Source of the DNA: Candidatus Adiutrix intracellularis
GTDB taxonomy: Bacteria > Desulfobacterota > Desulfarculia > Adiutricales > Adiutricaceae
Direction: 5' to 3'
Assembly: GCA_001577715.1 (NCBI GenBank)
Contig: LQAA01000128.1
Coordinates: 1-54,219, forward strand
Length of the DNA: 54,219 bases
This document shows, piece after piece, positions 9,265-19,440 of the stretch. The notes under the pieces were generated by a model. That model made no database searches. It worked only from the letters and a program-made list of their open reading frames with translations, and was not told the origin of the DNA. Positions within the stretch are counted from its first letter, which is position 1. The number at the start of each line of letters is the position of its first letter. A program made the position numbers and the translations under genes.

Positions 9265-10545
9265 TTCATGGTGATTATTAAGTGAGGTATAATTATATAT
9301 TAACATAAAAGTATGCTATATTTTGATTATGGAATCAAGCAATCCGTAAGATAAAGTAATTTAAGCGTTCCAGTACATGGATGAACTTGAATATACGCTT
9401 GAAGTTTTACGCGAGTAGAATGATTTTTCATGAGTAGATAATATTACTTTGCGGGATAAAGCTACTAAATTAGAAACTAAATTAGTTGGAGTACGAAAAG
9501 AATTTAAGTAATTTATCAAAGTTCCCGATGAGTTAAAAAGTTGACTGTTGAATTAGCTAAAGGTATTATGCAGCAACAAATTGGATTGATTATTAATTCC
9601 CGGTGGCTTAACGAATATCGTGGAGCTACCTATCGCTGCGAAGGTTGTAGATAGATTTATCGTGGCTAGATATTGTCTGAAGTTATTAACACTAGATTTA
9701 TTAGTCTAAATTTGATCGACTGTCTAGTTTTTTTAAAAGGCTAGGCCAATACCTAGGTACTTATCTTTGTTATTTTTTGTGGCTGAGGTGTGGGATACTT
9801 TGTCAGCTATAGAGAAATAGCTAATACCTTAAAAAGTTTTCGTTGCTTGAAGGTTCCTTATGAAGAGACTCTGAATGCTCTCTCTGAATAGCCGTTGTTA
9901 AATATAGACGAGACTAGACATATAAGGAGAAAGTTATCATTTTTGGGCCTAGATTTTTCGGGCTGTTTTCTTTGTGGTGTTAAGAATATTGGCCTATCGA
10001 TCGGTAGAGGTTTTCCAATTAGTTTTTAGGAAATATTTCGTTGGGTTGCTCGGTTGTGATTACTATTAAGTCTATTACAAGTATCTGGAAAGCTACCCGG
10101 CCCAGGTTTAATTTTACCAGGCTCATTTTATTAGAGGCGCACGATTTTTATCAGGAAACTGGAATTCGGAAGTTCGAAGTTATAGATTAAAGCTTTTAGA
10201 ATGATTGCGACGTCTGTTTATGCTTCATTATCGATTTAGAAGCGAAATGGTGGTTTATATCCGTGTTTTATCGCCAACCCGAAAAACAAGCTTACTAATA
10301 ACTTAGTTGAGTAAACTATCCGTTTTGTGGTTTTGGACAGAACTATAACTCAGGGAATCCATTCTGAAACTGGGCGTAACTGATTAGAGCGTATTTAGAC
10401 GGCTAATGCCACTTTGCACCATGAAGAAGTACTCTCTTCTTCAATTTCTGCACTAGACTATTGATTCTTTTTATATAAAGTAGGTATATCCTTTACTACT
10501 CAATTTATAGACCTTAACCTGTAAAAAAAATACGTCCCGTGAACG
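9265..10545 (+). mobile_element. Degenerate IS66-family element, copy B
   Basis: The DNA parallels copy A from its left flank (ATAATTATATAT...AGTATGCTATATT) to its right end. It has internal deletions compared with A, for example around the SSLKP block. Readable pieces include the leader (LEYTLEVLR-like), a YRCEGC block near 9630, and the C-terminal RTANATLHHEE block near 10400. It is broken by many stops and inactive. Confidence 0.7.
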
Positions 10546-12189
10546 GATACAGGGTTCTAGAGTTCTTTAGTCACAATCTAGCATGGCGCAGTCCTAATTC
10601 CACGGAGAATAAGCCAGGGGGATGGTGTTAAATATTATGTGGGCTCGCTCTTCTTCTATCCTAAGTATTTTTTTGCGATGGAATTGTAATTTTCAATTTA
10701 GGTCCCCCCCACATTCGGTTTAAATTCCGGCATCTAGTCATAATAATAATGTTTCAGTAAGATTTTTTATCGACTATTTTTAATAATTTAAGCGCCGCTG
10801 GGTTGTAATTAACCGCCCTGGTCGTATTATCAAAAAAATATAAGATGGTAGCGTGAGGTTTGGCATGTTACACAGATTTTCTCTGGTCGCTTATTTCCGT
10901 AAGGAAGTAAAGATTAGTTTAAAGTTGCTTAACGGCTGTATCGTTACTGCGGCTATAATTAAAATAAAGGCTAGGCTAAACGCGATTTACATGTTGTGCT
11001 GTAAAGAATTTATATAAGACATGTTATAGTTTATGCCTGGAATGCTGACTACTTTATCATTAGCAATGATGGGTAGCTTCACTTACACTAAGGCGCTCCA
11101 TTTATTAATTGTGGGCTTTGTAGAATAGGTTAGAGTTTTTATTTTGATAGTTTCGGTGATAAATTTAAGGAGCGTGGTATTCTTATTTCAGACTGGCCCG
11201 CTCAACTACTCGGTATAGTTATCCATCTGTGTACTCGCCGACATGAGAAAAATATAGCTTAATTTGACCAAGTTTATATAATATAATGTAAATTGGGTTA
11301 AAAGAGTTTTTGATACTGGTTAGCTTCTGTATCTTTTCCAGAATTAATCCGTCCCGATCTGCTGCTCGAGAAACTTTGGGTCGTGCATTTTAGGGTATAG
11401 TTTTTTAATCAGTCTGGCTACACTTATAAGAGTATCAGTACATGATTTTTGGATGTACTCTTAATGTTATACGTACAGGCCGAGGTTCACATAGAAAGCG
11501 ACTAGAAGTCTTAATCCGCCTAAAAGCAGATAAGCCCATATTTTTGATTTTTATGACTTGTTTTATTCCTTAGTGTAAGCCAAATGAATTATCCGAATTA
11601 TTAGATGGTGTCATTACGAGATGAAAATATCTTAAATTGTAAGTAACTAATAAACAAATAGGGTCTAGATAAATGGTTTATTATATTGTAACGACGCTAT
11701 CTATAAAGATGACTGATATAGCGTCAAGTCGTTGTTTTTGTAAAATCAGGGTCTCAATTTTTGGTGAGTAAGTTTACCTGAATTAGATTTAGGTAAACGT
11801 TTAATTAAAAGACTTCCATAATTAATCCTTTTTATTTTTTATTGGAAAGGGGTAAGTCAAAAATATAAATAGTTAGTTGGGCGACGGAAAAGTTAACCAA
11901 CTTTACGCGTGGGTGAGGGGGACTAAAGGCACGGTTATTGTAAAAAAGAAGGAGAGTAAGTAAGGACTGTGCTAAATTACGAGGCGGTTGGAATAAGTTA
12001 ACCGGCATTAGATGAGACATGAAAATGGTTGTAATCGGAGTTTAAACTTCAACTAAACTATCATCATTATCCTTTTCTGGCGAGCTAGATGAATAAACCG
12101 TTGTTTGACCAATCCTTAAATATAAATCAAGATCACCTACTTAGTGGGTGGATTGGTTACTCCCGTAAAGAAATCAGTACGGTAACGCC
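10546..12189. other. Decayed intergenic DNA, 1.6 kb
   Basis: AT-rich with stops in all frames. One plus-strand frame near 11160-11230 keeps DKFKERGILISDWPAQLLG, and another near 11340 keeps FPELIRPDLLLEKL, suggesting a lost protein that I cannot name. A 62-codon minus-strand open piece at 11832-12020 has no recognisable features. Confidence 0.4.
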
Positions 12190-14060
12190 TGAGGGAGTTC
12201 TAAATAGTTTATCAAATATATTATATCCACAAACTTGTCTTTAAAGGGGCTATTCCTGGTTGCCTTTATTTATCGACTCATTTGGTAAATAGATTAATGT
12301 ATTCCTCTAACGTTAGTTGGCTAGCTACTCATATAATTTATGTAATATTTTGCCCATATTAGTCTTGAGTTTCCCGTAGATTATTTGTCTACGGTACTTT
12401 AGCGCAAGTACTACAGTAATTCTTATTTTAGAGTTACATGATAAGAATGAAGGCCGGATTAGTATATTTGTGGTGGTGAAACGTTTGGTATGATAGTCTT
12501 GAGGAGCGCATCCTAGGAGGTGAAAACGCGATTTATGCTGTTGGTCCAGAGATAAATTAAGAAATAATTTTTAGTACTGAAGTTATTTTTACGCTTTCTA
12601 TTATAGTGTTTTGATTAATTAGTAAACTCTATTCATTGTGAATGCCAGCAAATTAAATATTACCAGGAACACGGTGAAAGTTTTTCTTTGTGTTCGAAAT
12701 TGTGTTCCAGATTATAGCCGCTATTTTTTAGAAGATTGAAGGTCTCATTTCCTATTTTTAATTAATTCCTATCATGTCTGAGCAAGTTATTAGTATTATT
12801 TTTGGAAGGGTTAAGGATGGTAATGAGGTTATGGGTTGAAGGCTTTATTTTACTAGTGTGGTCTGTTATTCGAAGACTGATTCAGTTGATTTTCAAATAA
12901 TTTCCCCCAGCACGAATTGAAACTCCCTTTAGCTATTTATATTGATATTCTTTTTAGCCTTTGTCTGGAATAAACTTGCATAAAGATAAGCCACTTAGTT
13001 TAATTCCTAGAAAATATTCTTTTAAAACTTTATGGTTGGAAGGTTTATAGGTAAAGATGTAGATAAGCTCAGGCTATAAAATTTTTTCGTAGAATGGCTG
13101 GTGGGTATAAAGGTTGTTACCCAAAAAGATGGGACGTAGTTTGTTGATCTTTAAAGTCTGCTTATTCAGTTTAGTGTGAAGCGACTTTTTATTTGCAGTC
13201 TTATTTTTTATCCTTGTCTTGTGGAGTTATAAATTCTGGAGCTAGGGGTAGAGCTATGTTTTGGTCCGGTGTGATAATAGTGGCTCCTAAAAATCTGTTA
13301 AAACATTCTATGTTTCCATCGAAATACTTTTTGGTAGAGTATTTTTGGTGATGTATTTTATAGGAATTGAAATACTAAGACCTATCTAGAGCAGTTAAAA
13401 ATCTGTCGCTGAATAAATTAAGACGCTTCAGGATGTCTATTGGATATAACTCAAAAATAAAATTAAAAAATATCGAGTTAAAACGGTAATTTATAATTTA
13501 ATCTAGCATCTGACGAATATGGTTATCCAAAGGAATTTATACGTTTTTAAAAAGAGGTTGCAAATTAGAACGATCATGCAATCCTTAAAGAGTGCATCGA
13601 TGAGTCAGAAAGAAAGGACTCTGTATGAAAAAAATAAAAAATGTCGTCAAGCATGTGTTAGGCATGGAGTAATAAGAATTCTGATCGAAACGCTTATCTA
13701 GCGTCTCTTCAGCTTGCTCCCGAAGTAAGAATATATATTTCTCTAAATACCTCGTGAATATAGTTTAACTTAAAATTAAGTATGTTTCGATAAACTAAAT
13801 ATAAAGTATGCCAAAATAAGAATCGTTGCAAATACTATTATCCCCACCTTGTATATACTAAACTATTCTTATCCATTCAGGCAGTTTCCTCATATCCTCT
13901 TGATGCAATTGGTAAATCTTTATTATTTTAATATTCTAAGGCTTCTTCAACTTAGAGCTAGAGCTAAAAAATATCTGTTGCTAGCATAGCTAGTGGTTTT
14001 TTAGGCTTAAGCTCGCAGTAAAAATAGATTAAATTACAAGATATTTTTTAACAAAATTTT
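12190..14060 (-). mobile_element. Degenerate IS200/IS605-family element, interrupted
   Basis: Its two ends, about 12190-12450 and 13840-14060, match at DNA level the uninterrupted remnant at 35.1-35.8 kb, in the same orientation. The coding strand is minus. The middle is occupied by a different transposase remnant. Some internal sequence is also missing near 12335. It is inactive. Confidence 0.6.
12450..13840 (-). mobile_element. Degenerate DDE transposase (ISNCY-like) nested in IS200
   Basis: On the minus strand, through stops, one can read KINKLRPIFLGNNLYTHQPF, then YIFTYKPSNHKVLKEYF, and near the end FNLLKNSGYNLEHNFEHK. These match a family of DDE transposases with blocks like 'GDNLYTHQP', 'FVCKPSSHKTLYEY' and 'NTLKxxGYNLEHNFGHG', which I place near ISNCY from memory. 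It splits an IS200 remnant, so it arrived later. Element ends were not resolved. Confidence 0.6.
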
Positions 14061-14409
14061 CTTTCCTCTTTAAACTACTATCCGTTGTGGTCAAGATAAG
14101 TCTTAATTTTTAAACAGTCTTGGTGGCATCGTTTCTACTATTCCCAGGGTAATTCTATCTAAAGGCTTGTTTGAAGCGGTTTAACTTTAACTTAAGCTCT
14201 GTGTCAGGCGTAAGGGAATAAAATTGCGGAAGTATAAGCGTGGCTAGCTTGAAAATAGCGTATGGGTTCAATAATAAAGAGGGCTCATTTTTCGTGCCTT
14301 CCGATCTGCCTCTTGACGGGGTTGGGAGAAAATGTTATATATTATATTTAAAGCTTTACTAAAGCTCGTAAGTTTTTATCAAAATATTTTCTTTAAGGAT
14401 TAATTTTTT
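14061..14409. other. Intergenic DNA upstream of the leuA leader
   Basis: Mostly decayed. An AT-rich promoter-like stretch (TTATATATTATAT near 14336-14348) precedes the leader peptide, but no clear -35 box is seen. Confidence 0.4.
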
Positions 14410-14466
14410 ATGAAGGCCGTCGTTGCCAGCCAGATTTTTAAACTAACCGTCGTTTTCGGTTGTTGA
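14410..14466 (+). CDS. Candidate leader peptide for leuA attenuation (18 aa)
   Basis: An 18-codon frame reads MKAVVASQIFKLTVVFGC. AAGGA lies 10 bases before its ATG. It contains two Val-Val pairs, one Ile and one Leu, that is, branched-chain residues. A perfect GC-rich hairpin with a long T run stands about 80 bases downstream, and then leuA starts. This is the layout of translation-coupled attenuation known from enteric ilv/leu operons. The surrounding DNA is AT-rich and decayed, while this stretch is GC-richer, which hints at selection. Leucine itself is not enriched, so valine or isoleucine supply would be sensed. It could also be chance. Confidence 0.4.
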   Translation: MKAVVASQIFKLTVVFGC

Positions 14467-14546
14467 TTGTAGCTTTTGTTTAGCCATTTCGGCTGGGTAC
14501 CTAGTTCACGGTAGGTCGGTTAATTAGAAACCCATATTAAAAAGCG

Positions 14547-14576
14547 GCCAGGCGGGGAGCCTGGCTTTTCTTTTTT
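14547..14576 (+). terminator. Terminator or attenuator hairpin before leuA
   Basis: GCCAGGC pairs perfectly with GCCTGGC around a GGGGA loop and is followed by TTTTCTTTTTT. It lies 32 bases before the leuA ATG on the same strand. With no intact gene upstream to terminate, an attenuator for leuA is the more natural reading. Confidence 0.85.
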
Positions 14577-14608
14577 ATCATTTTGTTAAAAATTCGGGGG
14601 ATTACCTC

Positions 14609-16204
14609 ATGTTCGACTCTAGACGTGTCACTTTTTTTGACACCACCTTGCGCGACGGTGAGCAGGCCGCCGGTGTTAATCTTAACACTCTGGAAAAACT
14701 GCAAATTGCCCGGCAGCTGGCTAGAATGAGAATTGATGTTATAGAAGCCGGTTTTCCCGCTACTTCACCCGGAGATTTTAATTGTGTCAAAGCTATTGCT
14801 TGGGAGGTTAAAGGCGTAACTGTAGCGGCGCTGGCCCGCACCAAAGAGGGCGATATCAGAGCCGCTGCTCAGGCTCTGGCTAATGCGGAACGATCTCGTA
14901 TCCACATTTTCATTGCTACTAGCCCTATTCATATGGTTCATAAACTCCGCATGACTCCGGAACAAGTGTTATCGGAAACCCGGGCTAGCGTCTCCTTAGC
15001 TAGTTCGCTAGCCGATGAGGTAGAATTTTCGGCCGAAGATGCTAGTCGGTCGGACCCGGATTTCCTTATTAGTCTTTTTAAGCTAGCCGTTGATTGTGGG
15101 GCTACTATTTTGAATATTCCTGATACGGTAGGTTATGCTATACCCGATGAGTTTAGGCAGTTTTGCCGAACTATTATTGATGGTGTGGCTGCGTCAGAAG
15201 GAGTGATTTTTTCCGTTCATACTCATGACGATTTGGGTCTGGCCGTGGCCAATTCTTTGGCTGCAGTGCGAGCCGGAGTTCGCCAGGTTGAGGGTACCGT
15301 TAATGGTATGGGTGAACGCGGGGGTAACGCCGCATTGGAAGAAGTGGCTATGGCCCTAGCCACTCGGGCTGATATTTATAACCTAACTATCGGGCTAGAT
15401 ACCACTCGCCTGTATCCTGTGAGTCGTTTAGTCTCAAAACTATCGGGGGTGATGGTGCCGCCTAATAAGGCTATCGTCGGGGCTAATGCTTTCGCTCACG
15501 AGTCCGGTATACATCAGCACGGGGTTTTAGTTCACCGTGAGACTTATGAAATAATGAAAGCTGAAGATGTAGGAAGTGTGCCGGCGGTGATGGTTCTGGG
15601 TAAGCATTCCGGACGCCACGCTTTTCGTGACCGACTGGAATCTCTGGGCTACCAATTAGATGATGAGCAGATTAGCCGGTCTTTTAATATTTTTAAATGC
15701 CTATGTGATGAAAAGAAAGACGTCACTGACGGTGACATCGAAGCCATAATTTCTGACCAGGTGTTGACTGTGAATCCGGAACACCGCTTTGAACTTGTGG
15801 ATTATGCCGTGAGTGTGGGCACGGGTCTGGCCACGGCTACGGTAGTTGTTCGCCGCGATGCGATTGAACTCCGTGACGCTGCTACCGGCAATGGTCCTAT
15901 AGATTCTGCTTATAACGCTATTAAAAGGGCTATTGATTTCCATCCGGAGCTGCATAATTTCAGCATCCGGGCTACTAGCTCTCGTTCTGATGCGTTGGGT
16001 GAAACGGTAGTGGAACTTAAATACGGCGAAATTACCGCCCAAGGGCGGGGTGCGGCCACTGATATAGTCAAAGCTAGCATCCAGGCCTATCTGAACGCTG
16101 TCAACCGCCTCTACACCCAGGCTGCCGCCCGTGAAATAAAACTAGAGGAGGCGGGTGGGAATCGAATTGTCTTGAAGGAAAGGCGCCAGGACATAGGTGA
16201 GTAG
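14609..16204 (+). CDS. leuA: 2-isopropylmalate synthase
   Basis: LeuA condenses acetyl-CoA with 2-oxoisovalerate in the first step specific to leucine synthesis. The 531-residue protein has the catalytic TIM barrel at about 1-300: FFDTTLRDGEQAAGV at the N-terminus, SVHTHDDLGLAVANS with metal-binding histidines, GTVNGMGERGGNAALEE and NAFAHESGIHQHGVL. The subdomain (LGKHSGRHAF) and the C-terminal allosteric leucine-binding domain (about 390-515) follow. HESGIHQHGVL favours LeuA over homocitrate or citramalate synthases. GGGGGA lies before the ATG. The other leu genes are not in the window. A hairpin and a short leader frame upstream suggest attenuation. The coding frame is intact. Confidence 0.93.
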   Translation: MFDSRRVTFFDTTLRDGEQAAGVNLNTLEKLQIARQLARMRIDVIEAGFPATSPGDFNCVKAIAWEVKGVTVAALARTKEGDIRAAAQALANAERSRIHIFIATSPIHMVHKLRMTPEQVLSETRASVSLASSLADEVEFSAEDASRSDPDFLISLFKLAVDCGATILNIPDTVGYAIPDEFRQFCRTIIDGVAASEGVIFSVHTHDDLGLAVANSLAAVRAGVRQVEGTVNGMGERGGNAALEEVAMALATRADIYNLTIGLDTTRLYPVSRLVSKLSGVMVPPNKAIVGANAFAHESGIHQHGVLVHRETYEIMKAEDVGSVPAVMVLGKHSGRHAFRDRLESLGYQLDDEQISRSFNIFKCLCDEKKDVTDGDIEAIISDQVLTVNPEHRFELVDYAVSVGTGLATATVVVRRDAIELRDAATGNGPIDSAYNAIKRAIDFHPELHNFSIRATSSRSDALGETVVELKYGEITAQGRGAATDIVKASIQAYLNAVNRLYTQAAAREIKLEEAGGNRIVLKERRQDIGE

Positions 16205-16800
16205 CGTTGTTTTATTATCGGAAATATTCACGGCTCTTCCGAAAAACTAAAAAATGTTAGTTTGTTTAGACTGGACCTCCGGCGGGGCAATTTTTAATTT
16301 TTCTAGGTGACTATATTGACTGGGGGGAGTAGGGCTACGAAGTGGTGGAGACCGTAGTGAAACTACTCGGAAGGTCCTTAAACGGTATCCCCTTCTGGGT
16401 GACCATGGAGAATGTTCTTAATCTTCACCGATGGTCTAACAATGCTCTATTTTTTTTGCTAATAATCTGGCTGCTATAATATGTGATTATCCCCGATCAC
16501 CTAACTAAATTTCCGTCGCTCACCTGATATGTACTGTAACTTTATTCTCTATTACGATACCAGCGAATACATATTAGTTCCTGCTAGCTTGGCCTTGGCC
16601 GCGCTCTAGCTGGACATAATTCTCAGGATATCTTGTGGATCTGCGATGAATCTCTGTAAAGTAACTGTGTCTTCGGTAAAATAGTGGTTTTTAGTTATAT
16701 CCCCGTTAGCCTTTTATTGCCCTAGGGCGTCTAAGTTTCGACACCGGGACTATTTTCGGTGGTGTCCTGATTTATGTGATTCTATTAGAAATACGCTTTA
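16205..16800 (+). pseudogene. Dead Ser/Thr-phosphatase-like metallophosphoesterase
   Basis: Just after leuA the plus strand reads IIGNIHGSSEKLKN and LFRLDLRRGN, where intact members have a GDIHG metal motif and 'KLDLRPGDTLVFLGDYIDRG'. Further on come traces of the GNHE region, and near 16550 YYDTSEYILVPASLALA, like the family's 'YYETxEYIFVHAGL'. There are several stops and frame changes. It ends next to the Aas-like gene, which runs towards it. The family call is by eye, but the order of the blocks fits well. Confidence 0.6.
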
Positions 16801-16801
16801 T

Positions 16802-19066
16802 CTATTCTGAATAAGCTTGGTTAGCTAACTCAATCAGTTTAGGCATGTTTATTTTGCCTAGCGGTGTGTGGGGTATTTCAGGTAGGTGGATGAATTGGTG
16901 TGGATAGGTCAGAGGGGGGAGGCCGGCCGCCTTTAAAGCCCACCATAAATCTGGCAGGGAGGGTTCGGGATCCTGGGTGACCAGTGCTAGCTTTGCACCT
17001 TTACTATTGTCTTCCAGTGCAATGATAGCGTGGGGTAGGTCGGGCCACAGGATGGCGGAGACTTTTTCAATAGCGGACAGAGAAATTATTTCGCCACCGA
17101 TCTTGGCGAAACGTCGGAAGCGGCCTCTGATCCAGAGAAACCCTTCGGTGTCTATTTCTACAATGTCGCCGGTATCATGCCAACCATTCGCCGGGGGTTG
17201 AATAATCCCGGGCTGACTAGAATCGAGGTAACCTAGCATGATATTGGGGCCTTTAACCAACAACCGGCCCCCGCGGTCAATATTTTCAATCGGTTCAAGA
17301 CGGGCGGATAAGCCTGGCATGAGTCGTCCCGCCGATCCGGAACGATAGTGGTGGCGAGTGTTTACAGCTAGCATCGGGGTGGCTTCAGTGACGCCGTAGC
17401 ATTCAAAAAGCCGAATTCCGAACTTTTCGGTGTAGAGGGCTCGGGTAGCAGGTTTAACTTTTTCGGAGCCTGACAAGAAAAAATGTAGTCGAACAAGATC
17501 ATAGGGGTTGGCGTTACGGCCCCAGGCGGCGGCAAAGGTATCGCTGGTCGCGGTCATGGTAGCTCGGGTGTCGTAAATAAGTTCGGTAACAAGGTAGGTG
17601 GAAAGAGGCGTAAAATAATTAAATAGTCGTATACCGTGCAAAAGGGGAAACATAACGCACAGAGTCAGGCCCATGGAATGGAACATGGGCATGGTATTGA
17701 AAAAAATGTCGTTTTCGTTGTTTTCAATATGGCACTTAATCTGCCAAGTGTTAGCTAGAATATTTCGGTGGCTTAAAACCACCCCTTTGGGTCGACCTTC
17801 AGAACCAGAAGTAAAGATGATGGCGGCGGGACTATTGGGCTCAGTCGGATGCGGTGACCAAAAAAAAGTAGTGGCTTTATCTTTCCAGCTGGAAGCTAAA
17901 TCCTCGGTATATACAAAATTGACGGGTAGCTTATTCACTAGGGCCGCCATATTATCGTTTTTCAAAAAGAGTCGGGAACTTAGCACTGTTTTAACCTGGG
18001 CGGTGGCTATGGCCGAGATCAAAGAGGTTACGCTTTGGCTGTAGTTGAGTAGTACCCCCACCCGACCGGTAGACCACAGTCCTAAAAGGGTCAGGATAAG
18101 ATTATTAGAATTGGGAAGTAGGAGACCTATGTTTTCGCCGGGTTGGCTTAGAGCTGTCAGACGCTGGCCTAAAAGCCGTGCTTTAGTTAGGCTCTGACGG
18201 TATGTTAAAGGCTCGCGTTCAATATCTTCCATGATGGGGCGGTTGGGCCCAAAACGGTCGGCGGCCCGGATGAAGGCTGTCCACAAATTACAGTCCCAGT
18301 CAGCGCTTTGAAAGCGGCATTCGGCTATGAGATCGAAAAGAGTATCACAGGTACGGCGGCGGTGATCACGCTGAGTTTCACCGGGTTTGGCCTTATTTTC
18401 CAGCTGGCGGGGCGCATGGACGGTCATTTTAATTTGGCAGCGAGGCGGATATTTCAAAATTGATTTTAGCCGGCTAAAACGGCTGTACTGCGAGCCTTCC
18501 AATATAACTGGTACTATGGGAGACTGGCTTTTAGCGGCGATAAGTCCCGGTCCCTCATAAATTTTCATTAGGCAGCCGGTGTCAGTGATGCGGCCTTCGG
18601 GAAAGATAACGACGGTCTCCCCCTGGGCTAGGCAGTCGATTAAACCTCGGATAGCCAGGGGTTGATTAGGATTTAATGGTAAAGTCTTGATAATACGTAG
18701 AAAAGGTTGAAGCCACCAAATCCGAGACCACTGGACGTCGATAGCAAAAGTTAGACGGCGGGGTAGGAAGGCTACAAGTAGGGGTACATCTATAAAAGAG
18801 GTGTGGTTGGCTACGATCAGAGCCGGCCCGTCGGCTAAAGATTCAAAGTGGGTGAGTCCGACCACTTCAGGACGCCAGATGATCTTTAGAATTAGGGTCG
18901 TCAGTCTTTTAAGATTTATTTCCGATAAAAAAAAGGGCAGGCCGGTTAGAAAGATGGTTAGGGCTAGTAGTATCAACCCTAGCCAAGTCAGCCCGGGGTG
19001 GAGATAGGGGCCTAGAGCGATTAGAACGATAAGGCTGATGAGCCAGGTAGGGAAGAAGACGCGCAT
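16802..19066 (-). CDS. aas: Aas-like acyltransferase/acyl-ACP synthetase
   Basis: This two-domain inner-membrane protein re-acylates lysophospholipids, with a C-terminal half that activates fatty acids. Two hydrophobic helices occupy about 1-50. The PlsC-type domain (about 60-230) has NHTSFIDVPLL (the NHX4D motif) and FPEGRITDTG. The AMP-binding synthetase domain (about 250-750) has IIFTSGSEGRPKGVVLSHRN, ECYGVTEATPML and GWHDTGDIVEIDTEGFLWIRGR. At 754 residues it is close to E. coli Aas (about 719). There is no fused LplT transporter domain. It is the last gene of an operon with the RluA-type gene and a 139-aa gene, and it overlaps the latter by 46 bases. Close relatives include acyl-ACP synthetases, so the substrate is inferred. 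Confidence 0.85.
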   Translation of the reverse strand: MRVFFPTWLISLIVLIALGPYLHPGLTWLGLILLALTIFLTGLPFFLSEINLKRLTTLILKIIWRPEVVGLTHFESLADGPALIVANHTSFIDVPLLVAFLPRRLTFAIDVQWSRIWWLQPFLRIIKTLPLNPNQPLAIRGLIDCLAQGETVVIFPEGRITDTGCLMKIYEGPGLIAAKSQSPIVPVILEGSQYSRFSRLKSILKYPPRCQIKMTVHAPRQLENKAKPGETQRDHRRRTCDTLFDLIAECRFQSADWDCNLWTAFIRAADRFGPNRPIMEDIEREPLTYRQSLTKARLLGQRLTALSQPGENIGLLLPNSNNLILTLLGLWSTGRVGVLLNYSQSVTSLISAIATAQVKTVLSSRLFLKNDNMAALVNKLPVNFVYTEDLASSWKDKATTFFWSPHPTEPNSPAAIIFTSGSEGRPKGVVLSHRNILANTWQIKCHIENNENDIFFNTMPMFHSMGLTLCVMFPLLHGIRLFNYFTPLSTYLVTELIYDTRATMTATSDTFAAAWGRNANPYDLVRLHFFLSGSEKVKPATRALYTEKFGIRLFECYGVTEATPMLAVNTRHHYRSGSAGRLMPGLSARLEPIENIDRGGRLLVKGPNIMLGYLDSSQPGIIQPPANGWHDTGDIVEIDTEGFLWIRGRFRRFAKIGGEIISLSAIEKVSAILWPDLPHAIIALEDNSKGAKLALVTQDPEPSLPDLWWALKAAGLPPLTYPHQFIHLPEIPHTPLGKINMPKLIELANQAYSE

Positions 19067-19440
19067 AGTTGCCTTTTTTTAGTTCGAGGATCGATGGAGG
19101 TCAGGGCCAAAAGGAAGCGGCCGGCATCGGTGAGACTTATTTTATGGCCTCGCCAGGTCAGGCGGATTAGTCCCAGAGTGACCAGAAGTTTGGTTTGGCA
19201 GATATCTTCCGGGGTAAATTCAAACGGGTGCCAGCCGTCGGGTAGATATCCTAGGTCATTCAGCAGAGCTAGATCCTTCTCTGTTAGTTTTAGAGCCTCG
19301 GTGATACAGTCCGGGGATTTCAGTTCTAGATTCCAGGTGGCTAGATATTGTATGAGTCGTTTGTTACGGCTTTTGCCCGTGGGGTAAAGGCACCTACGTA
19401 TAATAAAAGAGATTTGGCTTATTTTAATTCTGGTGCTCAT
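19021..19440 (-). CDS. Hypothetical protein, winged-helix-like C-terminus
   Basis: A 139-residue protein between the RluA-type gene and the Aas-like gene. Its ATG overlaps the preceding stop (ATGA), and its end overlaps the next start by 46 bases, a tight operon arrangement that supports it being real. The segment KLLVTLGLIRLTWRGHKISL followed by TDAGRFLLAL looks like the recognition helix and wing of a winged-helix domain. EALKLTEKDLALLNDLGYL suggests a preceding helical part. I do not recognise the family. The C-terminal tail beyond 'FLLAL' may be poorly conserved. A role in regulating or assisting its neighbours is only a guess. Confidence 0.6.
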   Translation of the reverse strand: MSTRIKISQISFIIRRCLYPTGKSRNKRLIQYLATWNLELKSPDCITEALKLTEKDLALLNDLGYLPDGWHPFEFTPEDICQTKLLVTLGLIRLTWRGHKISLTDAGRFLLALTSIDPRTKKRQLCASSSLPGSSALSF

